Source of the DNA: Schlegelella_A sp965246805
Lineage (GTDB): Bacteria; Pseudomonadota; Gammaproteobacteria; Burkholderiales; Burkholderiaceae_C
DNA: 64,000 bases
NCBI GenBank assembly: GCA_965246805.1
Contig: CBDFFO010000007.1
Location: 62,001 to 126,000 of the forward strand
Reading direction: 5' to 3'
Under the pieces are notes generated by a model. It was not told where the DNA came from. It worked only from the letters and a program-made list of their open reading frames with translations, and made no database searches. The position numbers and the translations under genes were made by a program. Positions 39,964 to 49,332 of this stretch are shown here, piece by piece (position 1 is the first letter of the stretch; every line of letters begins with the position of its first letter).

Positions 39964-41274
39964 TCAACCGCGTTCGGTGAGCAGGCGCCACCAGCTGCGC
40001 CAGCTCAACATGTTGCCGGGCGTATGGGTTTCCTCGAGCACCCCGGTCATACGCCGGATGCGACGCGGGCTGCGGCGCGCACTCCATGCCATGATGTCGA
40101 CGAGCCACGGGTGCTTGTTGACGGCGTGCGCCTTCTCGTAGACGACGAAGCGCGGCTTCAATGCCTTCAGCGCGGCCTCGTAGGTGGCGCGCACCGCCGT
40201 GTCGTCTTTCGCATGCGTCCGGCCTTCGACGATGGCTTCCGCCGCGAGGATGCCGGTCTCGAACGCCTTGCCGATGCCTTCGCCGGTGAAGCCGTAGGTG
40301 GTGCCGGCCGCTTCGCCGGTCACGATCAGACCGGGCCGCGAGAAGCGCGCCCCTTCGAGCGAACAGCGCAGCGGAGCGCCCTTGGGCTCGGCGATCCACT
40401 GGCCTCCTTGCAGCAGCTCGCGCGCCGACGGGTAGACCTCGCTGAAGGCCTCGAAGGCCTTGCGCAGGTCGATCTGTTCCATCGACCGCTTCGCGTCATC
40501 GCCTTTCGTGTCGCCGTGCGCGCGCGTGTGGGCGACGCCGACGCCGATGTTGAAAACGCCGTTCGGACACGGAAAGATCCAGCCGTAGCCAGGCTTCAGC
40601 CGCGGGTGCCACAGCACTTCGAGATCGACGATCTTGCCGACCATCGCCGGGTTGCGCACATAGCCGCGCAGCGCGATCGCGCTCGGCGTGCGGCGCTCGC
40701 ACATATTCGCCGCCATCAACCCCTGCGGCACCGCGCCGGTCGCCAGCACGACCCAGGTCGCGAAGATCCGGCGCTCGCCACCCTCGGCTTTCAGGCGCGC
40801 ACCGATCACCAGTGGTTCGCGCGTGTCGATCGCGCGCGCGTCGTCGTTGCCGTTGCGCCGGCGCTCGTCGGGCACCGTGTCGACGGTGCCGATAAACCGC
40901 AACGGTGCGAACATGCGCGCGCCGGCAGCGATGGCCGCCTTGCACAGCAGATCGTCGAGCTGTCGGCGCGGCAGCACCGCGAGCCGGCCCGGCACATCGA
41001 TGCGACCGCCGCGCGGACCGATGCAGGTCACGTGCTTCACGTGCTGCGCGATCGCATTCACCTGGGCCAACACGCCGAGCTTCTCGAGCGCGTTGAACGC
41101 ATCGGGGATCAGGCCGTCGCCGCAGATCTTGTCGCGCGGGAAGGCCTGCGCATCGACCATCACCACGTCGAGGCCACCCTTCGCAAGCATCAGCGCGGCG
41201 GCGCTGCCGGCGGGGCCGGCGCCGACCACCAGCACGTCGCAACGGTCGGGGAGTTCGGAGGCGGAAAGGTTCAT
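39964..41274 (-). CDS. Geranylgeranyl-reductase-family FAD-dependent oxidoreductase
   Basis: 436 residues with the flavoprotein motifs CDVLVVGAGPAGSAAALMLA (FAD ADP-binding), FPRDKICGDGLIPDA (family KxCG motif), WVVLATGA and GLIVTGEAAGTTYGFTGEGIG (FAD ribityl site). This family includes geranylgeranyl reductases and related hydrogenases or hydroxylases of isoprenoid or aromatic substrates; the reaction is not assignable. ATG 41274 gives the flavoprotein N-terminus and overlaps the stop of a small upstream ORF (ATGA). Confidence 0.85.
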   Translation of the reverse strand: MNLSASELPDRCDVLVVGAGPAGSAAALMLAKGGLDVVMVDAQAFPRDKICGDGLIPDAFNALEKLGVLAQVNAIAQHVKHVTCIGPRGGRIDVPGRLAVLPRRQLDDLLCKAAIAAGARMFAPLRFIGTVDTVPDERRRNGNDDARAIDTREPLVIGARLKAEGGERRIFATWVVLATGAVPQGLMAANMCERRTPSAIALRGYVRNPAMVGKIVDLEVLWHPRLKPGYGWIFPCPNGVFNIGVGVAHTRAHGDTKGDDAKRSMEQIDLRKAFEAFSEVYPSARELLQGGQWIAEPKGAPLRCSLEGARFSRPGLIVTGEAAGTTYGFTGEGIGKAFETGILAAEAIVEGRTHAKDDTAVRATYEAALKALKPRFVVYEKAHAVNKHPWLVDIMAWSARRSPRRIRRMTGVLEETHTPGNMLSWRSWWRLLTERG

Positions 41275-41471
41275 GGAACGAGGGCTGAACGCGGCGGGCC
41301 CATGCGCCCGGCCGCGAGCACCGCGTGAGCCTTGATGAAGCCCACCCATGCGAAGGTTTCCTGGAAAGCCGGCAACGAATCGCCGGCGCTGGCATCGGCG
41401 ACCGTCGCCGCTTCAGCGGACGCCATGTCGAGGGGAGTCAGTTCAACGGAAGAGAGTGCAGCACGCGTCAC
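41271..41471 (-). CDS. Possible 66-residue protein between M13 peptidase and flavoprotein genes
   Basis: Frame opening with GTG immediately after the M13 stop codon (TGA-GTG) and ending TGA inside the flavoprotein ATG. It fills the gap exactly and would be translationally coupled on both sides. The product (TRAALSSVELTPLDMAS...FQETFAWVGFIKAHAVL...) has no recognised domain, one short hydrophobic patch and no signal peptide. The exact tiling argues for reality; composition does not exclude chance. Confidence 0.35.
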   Translation of the reverse strand: MTRAALSSVELTPLDMASAEAATVADASAGDSLPAFQETFAWVGFIKAHAVLAAGRMGPPRSALVP

Positions 41472-43523
41472 TCACCAGATCGACACGCGCTTGTCGGGCG
41501 CGAGGTACATCTCGTCGCCGGGCTTCACGTTGAAGGTCGTGTAGAACGCCGGGTGGTTGCGCACCGTTCCGTTGGTGCGGTACTCCTCCGGCGAATGCGG
41601 GTCGGCCTTGATCTGCTCGAGCAAGGCTTGCGGCCGCTGCTTGCCGCGCCACGCCTGCGCGAAGCCGTAGAAGAACCGCTCGTCGCCCGACATGCCGTTC
41701 AAGACCGGCGCCGGCTTGGCCGAGAGCGAGATCTTGTAGGCCTTGTAGGCGATCTCCAGACCCGAGTTGTCAGCGATGTTTTCGCCGAGCGTGAGCTCGC
41801 CGTTCACGTTGTAGCCGGAGATCGGCGAGAACGCGTTGTATTGCGCGACGAGTGCTTTGGTCTTCTCTTCGAAACGCTTTTTATCGTCCGCCGTCCACCA
41901 TTCGCGCAGATTGCCGTCGGCGTCGTACTGCGCACCCTGGTCGTCGAAGCCGTGACTGATCTCGTGGCCGATCACGGCTCCGATCGCACCGTAGTTGACG
42001 GCGTCGTCGCTGGCGGGCCCGAAGATCGGCGACTGCAGGATCGCTGCCGGAAACACGATCTCGTTCATGCCGGGGTTGTAGTACGCGTTGATGGTTTGCG
42101 GCGTCATGCCCCATTCGCCGCGGTCGATCGGCTTGCCGAGCTTGGCGAGGCCACGGTCGTATTCGAACTCGCGCGCGCGCCTCACGTTGCCGACCAGATC
42201 GTCACGCGTGAGCGTCAGTGCGCCGTAGTCGCGGAACGTCTCGGGGTAGCCGATCTTCAGCATGATCTTGTCGAGCTTTAGATAGGCCTGTTTTTTGGTT
42301 TCGGGGCCCATCCAGTCGAGCGTGGCGATGCTCTGGCGATAGGCGGTGAGCAGGTTCGCGACGAGGGCCTCCATCTTCGCCTTCGACGACGGCAGGAAAT
42401 ACTTCGCCACGTACTCGCGGCCGAGCCCTTCACCGATCGAGCCGTTCACGAGCTCGACGCCACGGCGCCAGCGCGGCAGGTTCTGCGTGGTGCCGCGCAG
42501 CACGGTGCCGGCGAAGGCGAACCGCGCATCGACGAAGGCCTTGTCCATGTAGGCCGCGTAGCTCGACAGCAGGCGCACCTTGGCGTATGACTTCCAAATC
42601 GGCAGCGGTGTCGCCTGCGCGAGCTTCGCGTAGCTGGTGATGAAGGTCGGCTGGCCGACGACGACGTCGGCGACCTTGTCGGTCTTCAGCGCGGGCCCGG
42701 TCACGCCGGAGGCGGCCATGTAGGCGGCCCAGTCGAAGGTCGAGGCCAGCTGCGGCAGATCCGCGATCGCGACCTTGTTGTAGGCCTTCACCGGGTCACG
42801 CAGCTCGACCTTGCTCCACTGCGCGCGCGCCACCTCGGTTTCGAACGCGAGGATGGCGGTGGCCGTCGCGAACTGATCCTTCTGGCCCGAGAGCGTGAGC
42901 AAGATCGCCATGTAGTCGACGTACTTGGAACGCACGCCGGCGAACGTGGTGTCGTCGGTCTTCAGGTAGTAGTCGCGGTCGGGCAGGCCCAGGCCGCCTT
43001 GCGAGATGAAGGGCACGTAGCGCGTCGAGTCGCGGTCGTCCTGGCCGACGCTGAGCTCGATCGGCATGGTCGCGCCGATGCGGACAAGGTGCGCCATCTC
43101 GGCGGCCATGTCGGCCGGCGTGCGCACCGCGTCGATCGTCTGCAGCTCCGAGGCAAGCGGCTTCGCGCCTAGCTTCTCGAGGGCGGCCTCGTCCATGAAG
43201 CTGCCGTACAGCGCACCGATCTTTTTCTGGTCGGCCGTGCCGCCCGGGTTCGCGGCAGAAGCTTCGACCAGGCCACGCAGATGCTCCAGCGTCTGGTCCT
43301 GGATGGTGTTGAAGATGCCGAATCGGGAACGGTCGGGCGGGATCTCGGTGCGCTTCATCCAGCCACCGTTCACATGCAGGAAGAGATCGTCCTGCGCGCG
43401 CACGGTCGGGTCGAACGCGGTCTGGTCGATGCCCGACGGCACCGCGTCGGCGGCGCGAACGGTGACCGAGGCGACGAGTGCCGCGGCAACCGCGAAGGGA
43501 AGTACGGTGGTCGACAGTTTCAT
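41472..43523 (-). CDS. Exported M13-family metallopeptidase (neprilysin/PepO type), copy 1
   Basis: 683 residues with a signal peptide (VLPFAVAAALVASVTVRAADA). M13_N domain: DQTAFDPTVRAQDDLFLHVNGGW, then the catalytic C-terminal domain. Zinc motif VIGHEISHGFDD, third ligand Glu in GENIADNSGLEIAY, substrate-positioning NAYYNPGMNEIVFPAAIL, and the C-terminal VRNHPAFYTTF...DKRVSIW. The terminal Trp is characteristic. Paralogous to the next upstream gene. Predicted periplasmic oligopeptide hydrolysis. Confidence 0.94.
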   Translation of the reverse strand: MKLSTTVLPFAVAAALVASVTVRAADAVPSGIDQTAFDPTVRAQDDLFLHVNGGWMKRTEIPPDRSRFGIFNTIQDQTLEHLRGLVEASAANPGGTADQKKIGALYGSFMDEAALEKLGAKPLASELQTIDAVRTPADMAAEMAHLVRIGATMPIELSVGQDDRDSTRYVPFISQGGLGLPDRDYYLKTDDTTFAGVRSKYVDYMAILLTLSGQKDQFATATAILAFETEVARAQWSKVELRDPVKAYNKVAIADLPQLASTFDWAAYMAASGVTGPALKTDKVADVVVGQPTFITSYAKLAQATPLPIWKSYAKVRLLSSYAAYMDKAFVDARFAFAGTVLRGTTQNLPRWRRGVELVNGSIGEGLGREYVAKYFLPSSKAKMEALVANLLTAYRQSIATLDWMGPETKKQAYLKLDKIMLKIGYPETFRDYGALTLTRDDLVGNVRRAREFEYDRGLAKLGKPIDRGEWGMTPQTINAYYNPGMNEIVFPAAILQSPIFGPASDDAVNYGAIGAVIGHEISHGFDDQGAQYDADGNLREWWTADDKKRFEEKTKALVAQYNAFSPISGYNVNGELTLGENIADNSGLEIAYKAYKISLSAKPAPVLNGMSGDERFFYGFAQAWRGKQRPQALLEQIKADPHSPEEYRTNGTVRNHPAFYTTFNVKPGDEMYLAPDKRVSIW

Positions 43524-43630
43524 GCGTGAGTTTTCAATGGGGTGGTCGGGCGTGGCTCGCGCCAGCGAGGTCGAGGTGCAGGTCGAGCGAGGTCATGGCC
43601 AACAGCGGATGCGCCAGCGCCCGCGCGCGA

Positions 43631-45667
43631 TCACCAGATCGACACGCGCTTCTCCGGTGGCAGATACATCCCGTCGGTGGGCTTGACGTCGAAGGTCGAA
43701 TAGAACGCCGGGTGGTTGCGGACCGCCCCGTTCACCCGGAATTCGCTCGGCGAGTGCGGGTCCGATTTGATCTGCGACAGCAGGGCTGCGTCGCGTGCCT
43801 TGCCGCGATGGGCTTGCGCATAGCCCTCGAAGAAACGTTCGTCACCCGAGCGGCCGTCGATGACCGGCGCCGGCTTCCCGCCGAGCGACGCGTGATAGGC
43901 CTTGTAGGCGATCTCGAGGCCCGAGTTGTCGGCGATGTTCTCGCCGAGCGTCAGCTCGCCGTTGAGGTTGTAGCCCTTGACCGGCGAGAACGCCGAGTAC
44001 GCCGCCACGAGCAGCTTGGTCTTCGCTTCGAAGCGTGCGCGGTCTTCGGCCGTCCACCACGTGCGCAGGTTGCCTTTCTCGTCGTAGAGGCTGCCCTTGT
44101 CGTCGAAGCCGTGGCTGATCTCGTGGCCGATGATCGCGCCGATCGCGCCGTAGTTGACGGCGTCGTCCGACCTCGGGTCGAAGAACGGCGGGCGCAGGAT
44201 CGCGGCCGGGAACACGATCTCGTTCAACGACGAGTTGTAATACGCGTTCACCGTCTGCGGCGTCATGTGCCACTCGTCGCGATCGACCGGCTTGCCGAGC
44301 TTGGCGAGGTTGTGCGCGTAGTCGAAGTCTCGGGCCCGCGTGTGGTTGCCGACCAGGTCGTCGGGCTTGATCACGACGTTGCTGTAATCGATGAAGCTCT
44401 TCGGGTAGCCGATCTTCGGCGAGAAGGTCGCGAGCTTGGCCTGCGCTTCCTTCTTGGTCGCGGGCGTCATCCAGTCGATGGAATCGATGCTCACCTTGTA
44501 GGCGGCGAGCAGATTGGCGACGAGCTTCTCCATGCGTACCTTCGAGTCGGGCGGGAAATACGCTTCGACGTAGAGCTTGCCGAGCGATTCGCCGACCGAG
44601 TTCTGCACCAGCGTCACGCCGCGCTTCCAGCGCGGCCGGTTCTCAGTCACGCCGCTGAGCGCTGTGCCGGCAAAGGCGAAGCGCGCATCGACGAACGCCT
44701 TGCTCAAATAGGGCGCGTAACTGTCGAGCAACCGCACGCGAAGGTAGGCCTTCCAAACCGGCAACGGCGTCGCCGCCATCTCGCTTGCCATCAACGCGAG
44801 GTAGCTCGGCTGCGCGACGATCACGTCGCCGCTCTTGCCGGCGAGTTCGGTGCTCTCGAGCCACGCCGGCCAGTCCATGCCGGGCGCAAGGCCGGGCAGC
44901 GACTTCATGTCGACCTTGTTGTAGGTCTTGACGGGGTCGCGGTTCTCGACCTTGGTCCACTGGCCCTTGGCGAGCGCGGTCTCGAGGTTGATGACGGCCT
45001 GCGCCATCGTCGGGCCGTCCCACACCGCGCCCGACAAGTCGAGCATCTTCGCGACGTAGCTCGCGTAGGCGGTGCGCGCTTCTTTGAACTTCGCGTCGTC
45101 GGTGAGCAGGTAGTAGTCGCGGTCGGGCAGGCCGAGGCCGGACTGGCCGAAGTTGGGCACGTAGCGCGTCGCGTCACGGTCGTCCTGCTCGATCCTGACG
45201 CGGATCGGCGTGGCGACCTCGATGCGCGTCAGGTGGCCCATCGCGGCGGCGAGCTGCGACACGTTCTGCACCTTGTCGATCGCCGCGAGTTCGGCGGCGA
45301 GCGGTGCGATGCCGAGTTTGTCGACGGCGGCCTCGTCCATGAAGCTGGCGTAGAGGTCGGCGATACGCCGGGCATCGGCGTCGCCCGGCTTTGCGCTCTC
45401 GGTCGCCTCGACGAGCACCTTCAGGTTGTCCTGCACCTGGTCGTTGATGGTGTCGAACGAACCGAGTCGCGAGCGGTCGGCGGGAAACGGCGTGTTGTTG
45501 AGCCAGGTGCCGTTGACGTGGCGGAAGAAGTCGTCCTGGGCACGCACGGTCGGGTCGGCGGCGCTCGCGTCGATGCCGGAAACGAGCGCGGCTGGTTCCG
45601 CGGCGATCGCGGCGCCGAGCAGGCTCATGCAGGCGGCGAGCGCAGACGCGAGGGCGATTCTTTTCAT
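43631..45667 (-). CDS. Exported M13-family metallopeptidase (neprilysin/PepO type), copy 2
   Basis: 678 residues, organised like its downstream paralogue: signal peptide (LASALAACMSLLGAAIAAEPA), SAADPTVRAQDDFFRHVNGTW, IGHEISHGFDDKGS zinc site, GENIADNSGLEIAYKAYH, and the same KRVSIW end. The two copies lie head-to-tail 107 bp apart and agree throughout, including the C-terminal 20 residues, so they arose by tandem duplication. All catalytic residues are intact in both, suggesting functional divergence rather than decay. Confidence 0.94.
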   Translation of the reverse strand: MKRIALASALAACMSLLGAAIAAEPAALVSGIDASAADPTVRAQDDFFRHVNGTWLNNTPFPADRSRLGSFDTINDQVQDNLKVLVEATESAKPGDADARRIADLYASFMDEAAVDKLGIAPLAAELAAIDKVQNVSQLAAAMGHLTRIEVATPIRVRIEQDDRDATRYVPNFGQSGLGLPDRDYYLLTDDAKFKEARTAYASYVAKMLDLSGAVWDGPTMAQAVINLETALAKGQWTKVENRDPVKTYNKVDMKSLPGLAPGMDWPAWLESTELAGKSGDVIVAQPSYLALMASEMAATPLPVWKAYLRVRLLDSYAPYLSKAFVDARFAFAGTALSGVTENRPRWKRGVTLVQNSVGESLGKLYVEAYFPPDSKVRMEKLVANLLAAYKVSIDSIDWMTPATKKEAQAKLATFSPKIGYPKSFIDYSNVVIKPDDLVGNHTRARDFDYAHNLAKLGKPVDRDEWHMTPQTVNAYYNSSLNEIVFPAAILRPPFFDPRSDDAVNYGAIGAIIGHEISHGFDDKGSLYDEKGNLRTWWTAEDRARFEAKTKLLVAAYSAFSPVKGYNLNGELTLGENIADNSGLEIAYKAYHASLGGKPAPVIDGRSGDERFFEGYAQAHRGKARDAALLSQIKSDPHSPSEFRVNGAVRNHPAFYSTFDVKPTDGMYLPPEKRVSIW

Positions 45668-45762
45668 CGGAAGTCTTTCACTGCACGGGCGCGGGCGACC
45701 GCAGACAAAGCGCCGACAGGCGCCGAGCCGGCGACTTTACGTCGGAATGAAAAGCGCTTTCT

Positions 45763-45794
45763 TGCGTGCGGCCTGCGTGCGGCCTGCGTGCGGC
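45763..45794. repeat. Three 11-bp direct repeats
   Basis: TGCGTGCGGCC occurs three times in tandem (last copy one base short) in the 185-bp spacer between the M13 copy 2 start and the aceB stop. Nothing else was recognised in that spacer. Confidence 0.6.
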
Positions 45795-45852
45795 TGGCGA
45801 CGCCGCGGGTTCGAGGCTGGACGACCGCGCCGACCCGATGGCTGCGGCAGGC

Positions 45853-47496
45853 TCAGAGCTCCTCGTAGAGCGGCAAGGTCAGGAACTCCTCGAACGCATC
45901 CTGGGTGCTCATCTGCGTGAAGATCTCCGCGGCGCGGTCGAACTTGCCAGCCGCATTTTCACGTTCAGCGCCGGCCTTGATCTTCGCGAGCTCTTCGGGC
46001 ACCAGCGCCTTCACGAGCTCGGCCGTGACCTTGCGACCATCGTCGAGCACGCCCTTCGGCGTGCAGATCCATTGCCACACCTGTGAACGGCTGATCTCCG
46101 CCGTGGCCGCGTCTTCCATCAGGTTGTGGATCGGCACGCAGCCGTTGCCGGCGAGCCAGGCGCCGAGGTAATGGATGCCGACGTTGATGTTCATCCGCAG
46201 GCCGGCTTCGGTGATCGGCGTCTCGGGCCTGAAGTCGAGCAGGTCGGCGCCCCTGACGTCGACCTCGGGCTTCTGCTTGTCGAACTGGTTGTCGCGATCG
46301 CCCAGCACCGCGACGAACTCCTTCATCGACGCCTCGACCAGGCCCGGGTGCGCGACCCAGCCGCCGTCGTAGCCGTCGGTCGCGTCGCGGCGCTTGTCGG
46401 CGATGATGCCGGCCATCGCGGCCTCGTTCTTCGCCGGGTCGTTCTTGATCGGGATCAACGCGCTCATGCCGCCGATCGCCGGCGCTCCGCGCTGGTGGCA
46501 GGTCTTCAGCAGCAAGAGCGCGTAGCTGCGCATGAAGGGCGCGGTCATCGTCACCTGCGCGCGATCGGCGAGGCAGAACTCGCGGTCGAGCTTGAATTTC
46601 TTGATGCAGCTGAAGATGTAGTCCCAGCGCCCGGCATTGAGCCCGGCCGAGTGCTCGCGCAGTTCGTAGAGGATCTCGTCCATCTCGAACGCCGCGAGGA
46701 TGGTCTCGATCAGCACCGTCGCCTTGATCGTGCCCTGCGGCAGGCCGAGCTCGTTTTGCGTCGTCACGAACACGTCGTTCCAGAGCCGCGCCTCGAGGTG
46801 GCTCTCCATCTTCGGCAGATAGAAGTACGGCCCGGCGCCACGCGCCAGTTGTTCCTTCGCGTTGTGGAACATGAAAAGCGCGAAGTCGAAGAGCCCGCCC
46901 GACACGCGTTGGCCATCGACGAGCACGTGCTTCTCGTCGAGATGCCAGCCGCGCGGCCGCACCTGCAGCGTCGCGATCTCCTTGTTGAGCACGTAGGTCT
47001 TGGGTAGCCCCGACGGTGTCTGCTGCTCGAAGCGCAGCGTGCGGCGGATCGCCTCGCCGAGGTTGATCTGGCCCTGGATCTGGTTCGACCAGACCGGCGA
47101 ATTGCTGTCCTCGAAGTCGGTCATGTAGCTGTCGGCGCCGGAGTTGAGCGCGTTGATGACCATCTTCGCGTCGACCGGCCCGGTGATCTCGACGCGACGG
47201 CGATGCAGCGCCTTCGGCACCGGTGCGACCTGCCAGTCGCCGTCACGGATGTGCTTCGTCTCGGCGAGGAAGTCGGGGCGCTCGCCGGCATCGAGCCGCT
47301 TCGTTCGCTCGATGCGGGCGGCCAGCAGCGCCTGGCGACGCGGCTCGAACGCGCGATGCAGCTTCGTGATCAGTTCGAGCGCGGGCAGTGTGAGGATGCG
47401 TTCGAAGCCCGGCAGGATGGGTGCGTTGATCTGCACGCCGGCGGGCATCTCGATGCTTTGAGCGAAGGTCGAGGTCGTGGTGTTCGAGGCGGTCAT
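45853..47496 (-). CDS. aceB: Malate synthase A
   Basis: Condenses glyoxylate and acetyl-CoA to malate in the glyoxylate bypass. About 547 residues of the AceB class (not the longer GlcB). Motifs: DGDWQVAPVPKALHRRRVEITGP in shorter blocks, MTDFEDSNSPVW, LQVRPRGWHLDEKHV (glyoxylate-binding Arg), YLPKMESHLEARLWNDVF, KATVLIETI and GWVAHPGLV, then NVGIHYLGAWL. Start ATG 47496 chosen over TTG 47505. isocitrate lyase is not in the window. Confidence 0.96.
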   Translation of the reverse strand: MTASNTTTSTFAQSIEMPAGVQINAPILPGFERILTLPALELITKLHRAFEPRRQALLAARIERTKRLDAGERPDFLAETKHIRDGDWQVAPVPKALHRRRVEITGPVDAKMVINALNSGADSYMTDFEDSNSPVWSNQIQGQINLGEAIRRTLRFEQQTPSGLPKTYVLNKEIATLQVRPRGWHLDEKHVLVDGQRVSGGLFDFALFMFHNAKEQLARGAGPYFYLPKMESHLEARLWNDVFVTTQNELGLPQGTIKATVLIETILAAFEMDEILYELREHSAGLNAGRWDYIFSCIKKFKLDREFCLADRAQVTMTAPFMRSYALLLLKTCHQRGAPAIGGMSALIPIKNDPAKNEAAMAGIIADKRRDATDGYDGGWVAHPGLVEASMKEFVAVLGDRDNQFDKQKPEVDVRGADLLDFRPETPITEAGLRMNINVGIHYLGAWLAGNGCVPIHNLMEDAATAEISRSQVWQWICTPKGVLDDGRKVTAELVKALVPEELAKIKAGAERENAAGKFDRAAEIFTQMSTQDAFEEFLTLPLYEEL

Positions 47497-47545
47497 GGTG
47501 CTCAAGATCAGAAAAAATGGCGAAAGGATTCCGGCGCTCGACGCT

Positions 47546-48235
47546 TCAGGGTTCGAAGAAGCCGAGCACGTCGTCGAGCGTCGTGCCGATGCGCGTCGGC
47601 TCGGTGTCGAGCATTTCGAGCGGCAGGTTGAAGCGGTTGATCCAGAGCGTGGTGTAGCCGTACCAGGCCGCGCCGATCGCGTCCCAGCAGTTGCTCGAGA
47701 CGAACAGAATCTCGAGCGCGGGCATGCCGAACGCCGCGGGTCCGAGCGCGTAGGTGGCGGGGTCGGTCTTGAAGCGGCCCGTGCCGTCGACGCTCAACAC
47801 CGGATCGACGAGACCCTCGAAGCCGGCGTGCGCAATCGCCGATGCGAGCATGTCGGGGTCGCCGTTGCTCAGGATGCCGGCGCGGATCGAGCGCGACTTC
47901 AGGGTCTGCAGCACGGCGAGGTTTTCGGGAAACGGCGCGAGGTGGTCGTAGCAGGCCATCAACTCGTCTTCGATCGCTTGAGCAAGATCGAGCCTCAGGC
48001 GTTTGGCGGCATAGCGAAGGCCGCCGCGCGTGAGGTCGCTGAAGCTGCGCTCGCGGCCGCTCATCGAGGTCAGCCGCGTGTATTCGATCTGCTTGTCGCG
48101 CCAGAGCAGCGCGAGGCGTTCGCCGTCGCCCGGGAAGTGGCGCTCGGCGACCCGGCCAACGCTGTACACGTCGAACAGCGTGCCGTAGGCGTCGAACAGG
48201 ACGGCACGGGGACGAGGCGCGGAAGGTGTGGTCAT
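47546..48235 (-). CDS. HAD-superfamily (S)-2-haloacid dehalogenase (type II)
   Basis: 229 residues. Nucleophile Asp15 in VLFDAYGTLFDV; WRDKQIEYTRL (the substrate-carboxylate Arg region), ILSNGDPDML (Ser/Asn), FKTDPATYALG (Lys and Tyr) and FVSSNCWDAIGA (Ser-Asn-x-x-Asp) match the L-2-haloacid dehalogenase consensus rather than generic HAD phosphatases. It would convert 2-haloacids to 2-hydroxyacids with inversion. 49 nt upstream of aceB on the same strand; divergent from lysR. Confidence 0.88.
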   Translation of the reverse strand: MTTPSAPRPRAVLFDAYGTLFDVYSVGRVAERHFPGDGERLALLWRDKQIEYTRLTSMSGRERSFSDLTRGGLRYAAKRLRLDLAQAIEDELMACYDHLAPFPENLAVLQTLKSRSIRAGILSNGDPDMLASAIAHAGFEGLVDPVLSVDGTGRFKTDPATYALGPAAFGMPALEILFVSSNCWDAIGAAWYGYTTLWINRFNLPLEMLDTEPTRIGTTLDDVLGFFEP

Positions 48236-48369
48236 GGGCGTCTCGGTGGCTCGGCGTGGGGTCGAAATCTAGTTCATTTGGCAGCCGCGATTCCGCCGCG
48301 GCGGCGAACGACTCTTTTGAGCCACGACCGTCATGAGGTGTAATCCGCCCCGGCTCGACCCCTCCTTCG

Positions 48370-49332
48370 ATGGCGCAACTCAAACAAATCGAATCGTTCG
48401 TCTCGGTCGCGACCCGCGGCAGCCTGACGGCGGCGGCCAAGGCCGAAGGGGTCGCACCCGCGGTGATCGGCCGCCGCATCGATGCGCTCGAAACCCGCCT
48501 CGGCGTGAAGCTGCTGTTGCGCACCACGCGGCGCATCTCGCTCACGCACGAAGGCACCTCGTTCCTCGAAGATTGCCAACGGCTTCTCACCGACTTGCGC
48601 AACGCCGAAGCCAGCGTGTCGGCCGGTGGCGTGCGGGCGAGCGGTGCGTTGCGCGTGACGGCGCCGGCGGGCTTCGGGCGTCGGCATGTCGCGCCACTCG
48701 TACCGGCCTTCCTGGCGGCGCATCCCGATGTGCACGTGTCGCTGAACCTCGGCGATCGGGTCGTCGACATCGCCAACGAAGGCTACGACTGCGCGGTGCG
48801 CGTCGGCGACCTCCCCGACAGCAGCCTGGTCGGCGTGCGGCTCGCCGACAACCGGCGCCTGTGCGTGGCCACGCCCGCGTACCTGCAACGCGCCGGCACG
48901 CCGCAACACCCCGACGAACTGATGCGTCACGAATGCCTCACGCTCAGCTCCGACGCGAGCCAGAGCAGAGGCTGGGCCTTCTCGATCGGCGGCGCGGTGA
49001 CTCACCTGCGCCCGAATGGCCGGCTCGATTGCAGCGATGGGCAGGTGCTGCACGACTGGTGCGCGGCCGGCTTGGGGCTCGCGTGGCGTTCGACGTGGGA
49101 GGTCGAAGGCGAGATGGCGTCGGGCGCGCTCGTCAGCGTGCTCGACGACTTCGCCGCACCGCCGAACGGAATCTACGCGGTGTTCGCGCATGCGCGCCAC
49201 TTGCCGTTGCGCACCCGGCTGTGGATCGACTTCCTGAAGGAGCACTACGGACGGCCCGACTACTGGCGGCGCGCCGCCGGCAACGCCGCCCCACCGCTCG
49301 TCCTGTCCCCTCTCCCTCTGAGAGAGGGTTAG
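48370..49332 (+). CDS. LysR-family transcriptional regulator
   Basis: 320 residues. N-terminal winged HTH (QIESFVSVATRGSLTAAAKAEG, VIGRRIDALETRLGVKLLLRTTR) and a CrgA/AaeR-like effector domain (LRVTAPAGFGRRHVAPLVPAF, NEGYDCAVRVGDLPDSSLVGVRLADNRR). Divergent from the haloacid dehalogenase-aceB pair across 134 bp, so it probably controls them. The last residues (VLSPLPLREG) are encoded by a palindromic repeat, as for the tetR gene at 28.6 kb. Confidence 0.93.
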   Translation: MAQLKQIESFVSVATRGSLTAAAKAEGVAPAVIGRRIDALETRLGVKLLLRTTRRISLTHEGTSFLEDCQRLLTDLRNAEASVSAGGVRASGALRVTAPAGFGRRHVAPLVPAFLAAHPDVHVSLNLGDRVVDIANEGYDCAVRVGDLPDSSLVGVRLADNRRLCVATPAYLQRAGTPQHPDELMRHECLTLSSDASQSRGWAFSIGGAVTHLRPNGRLDCSDGQVLHDWCAAGLGLAWRSTWEVEGEMASGALVSVLDDFAAPPNGIYAVFAHARHLPLRTRLWIDFLKEHYGRPDYWRRAAGNAAPPLVLSPLPLREG

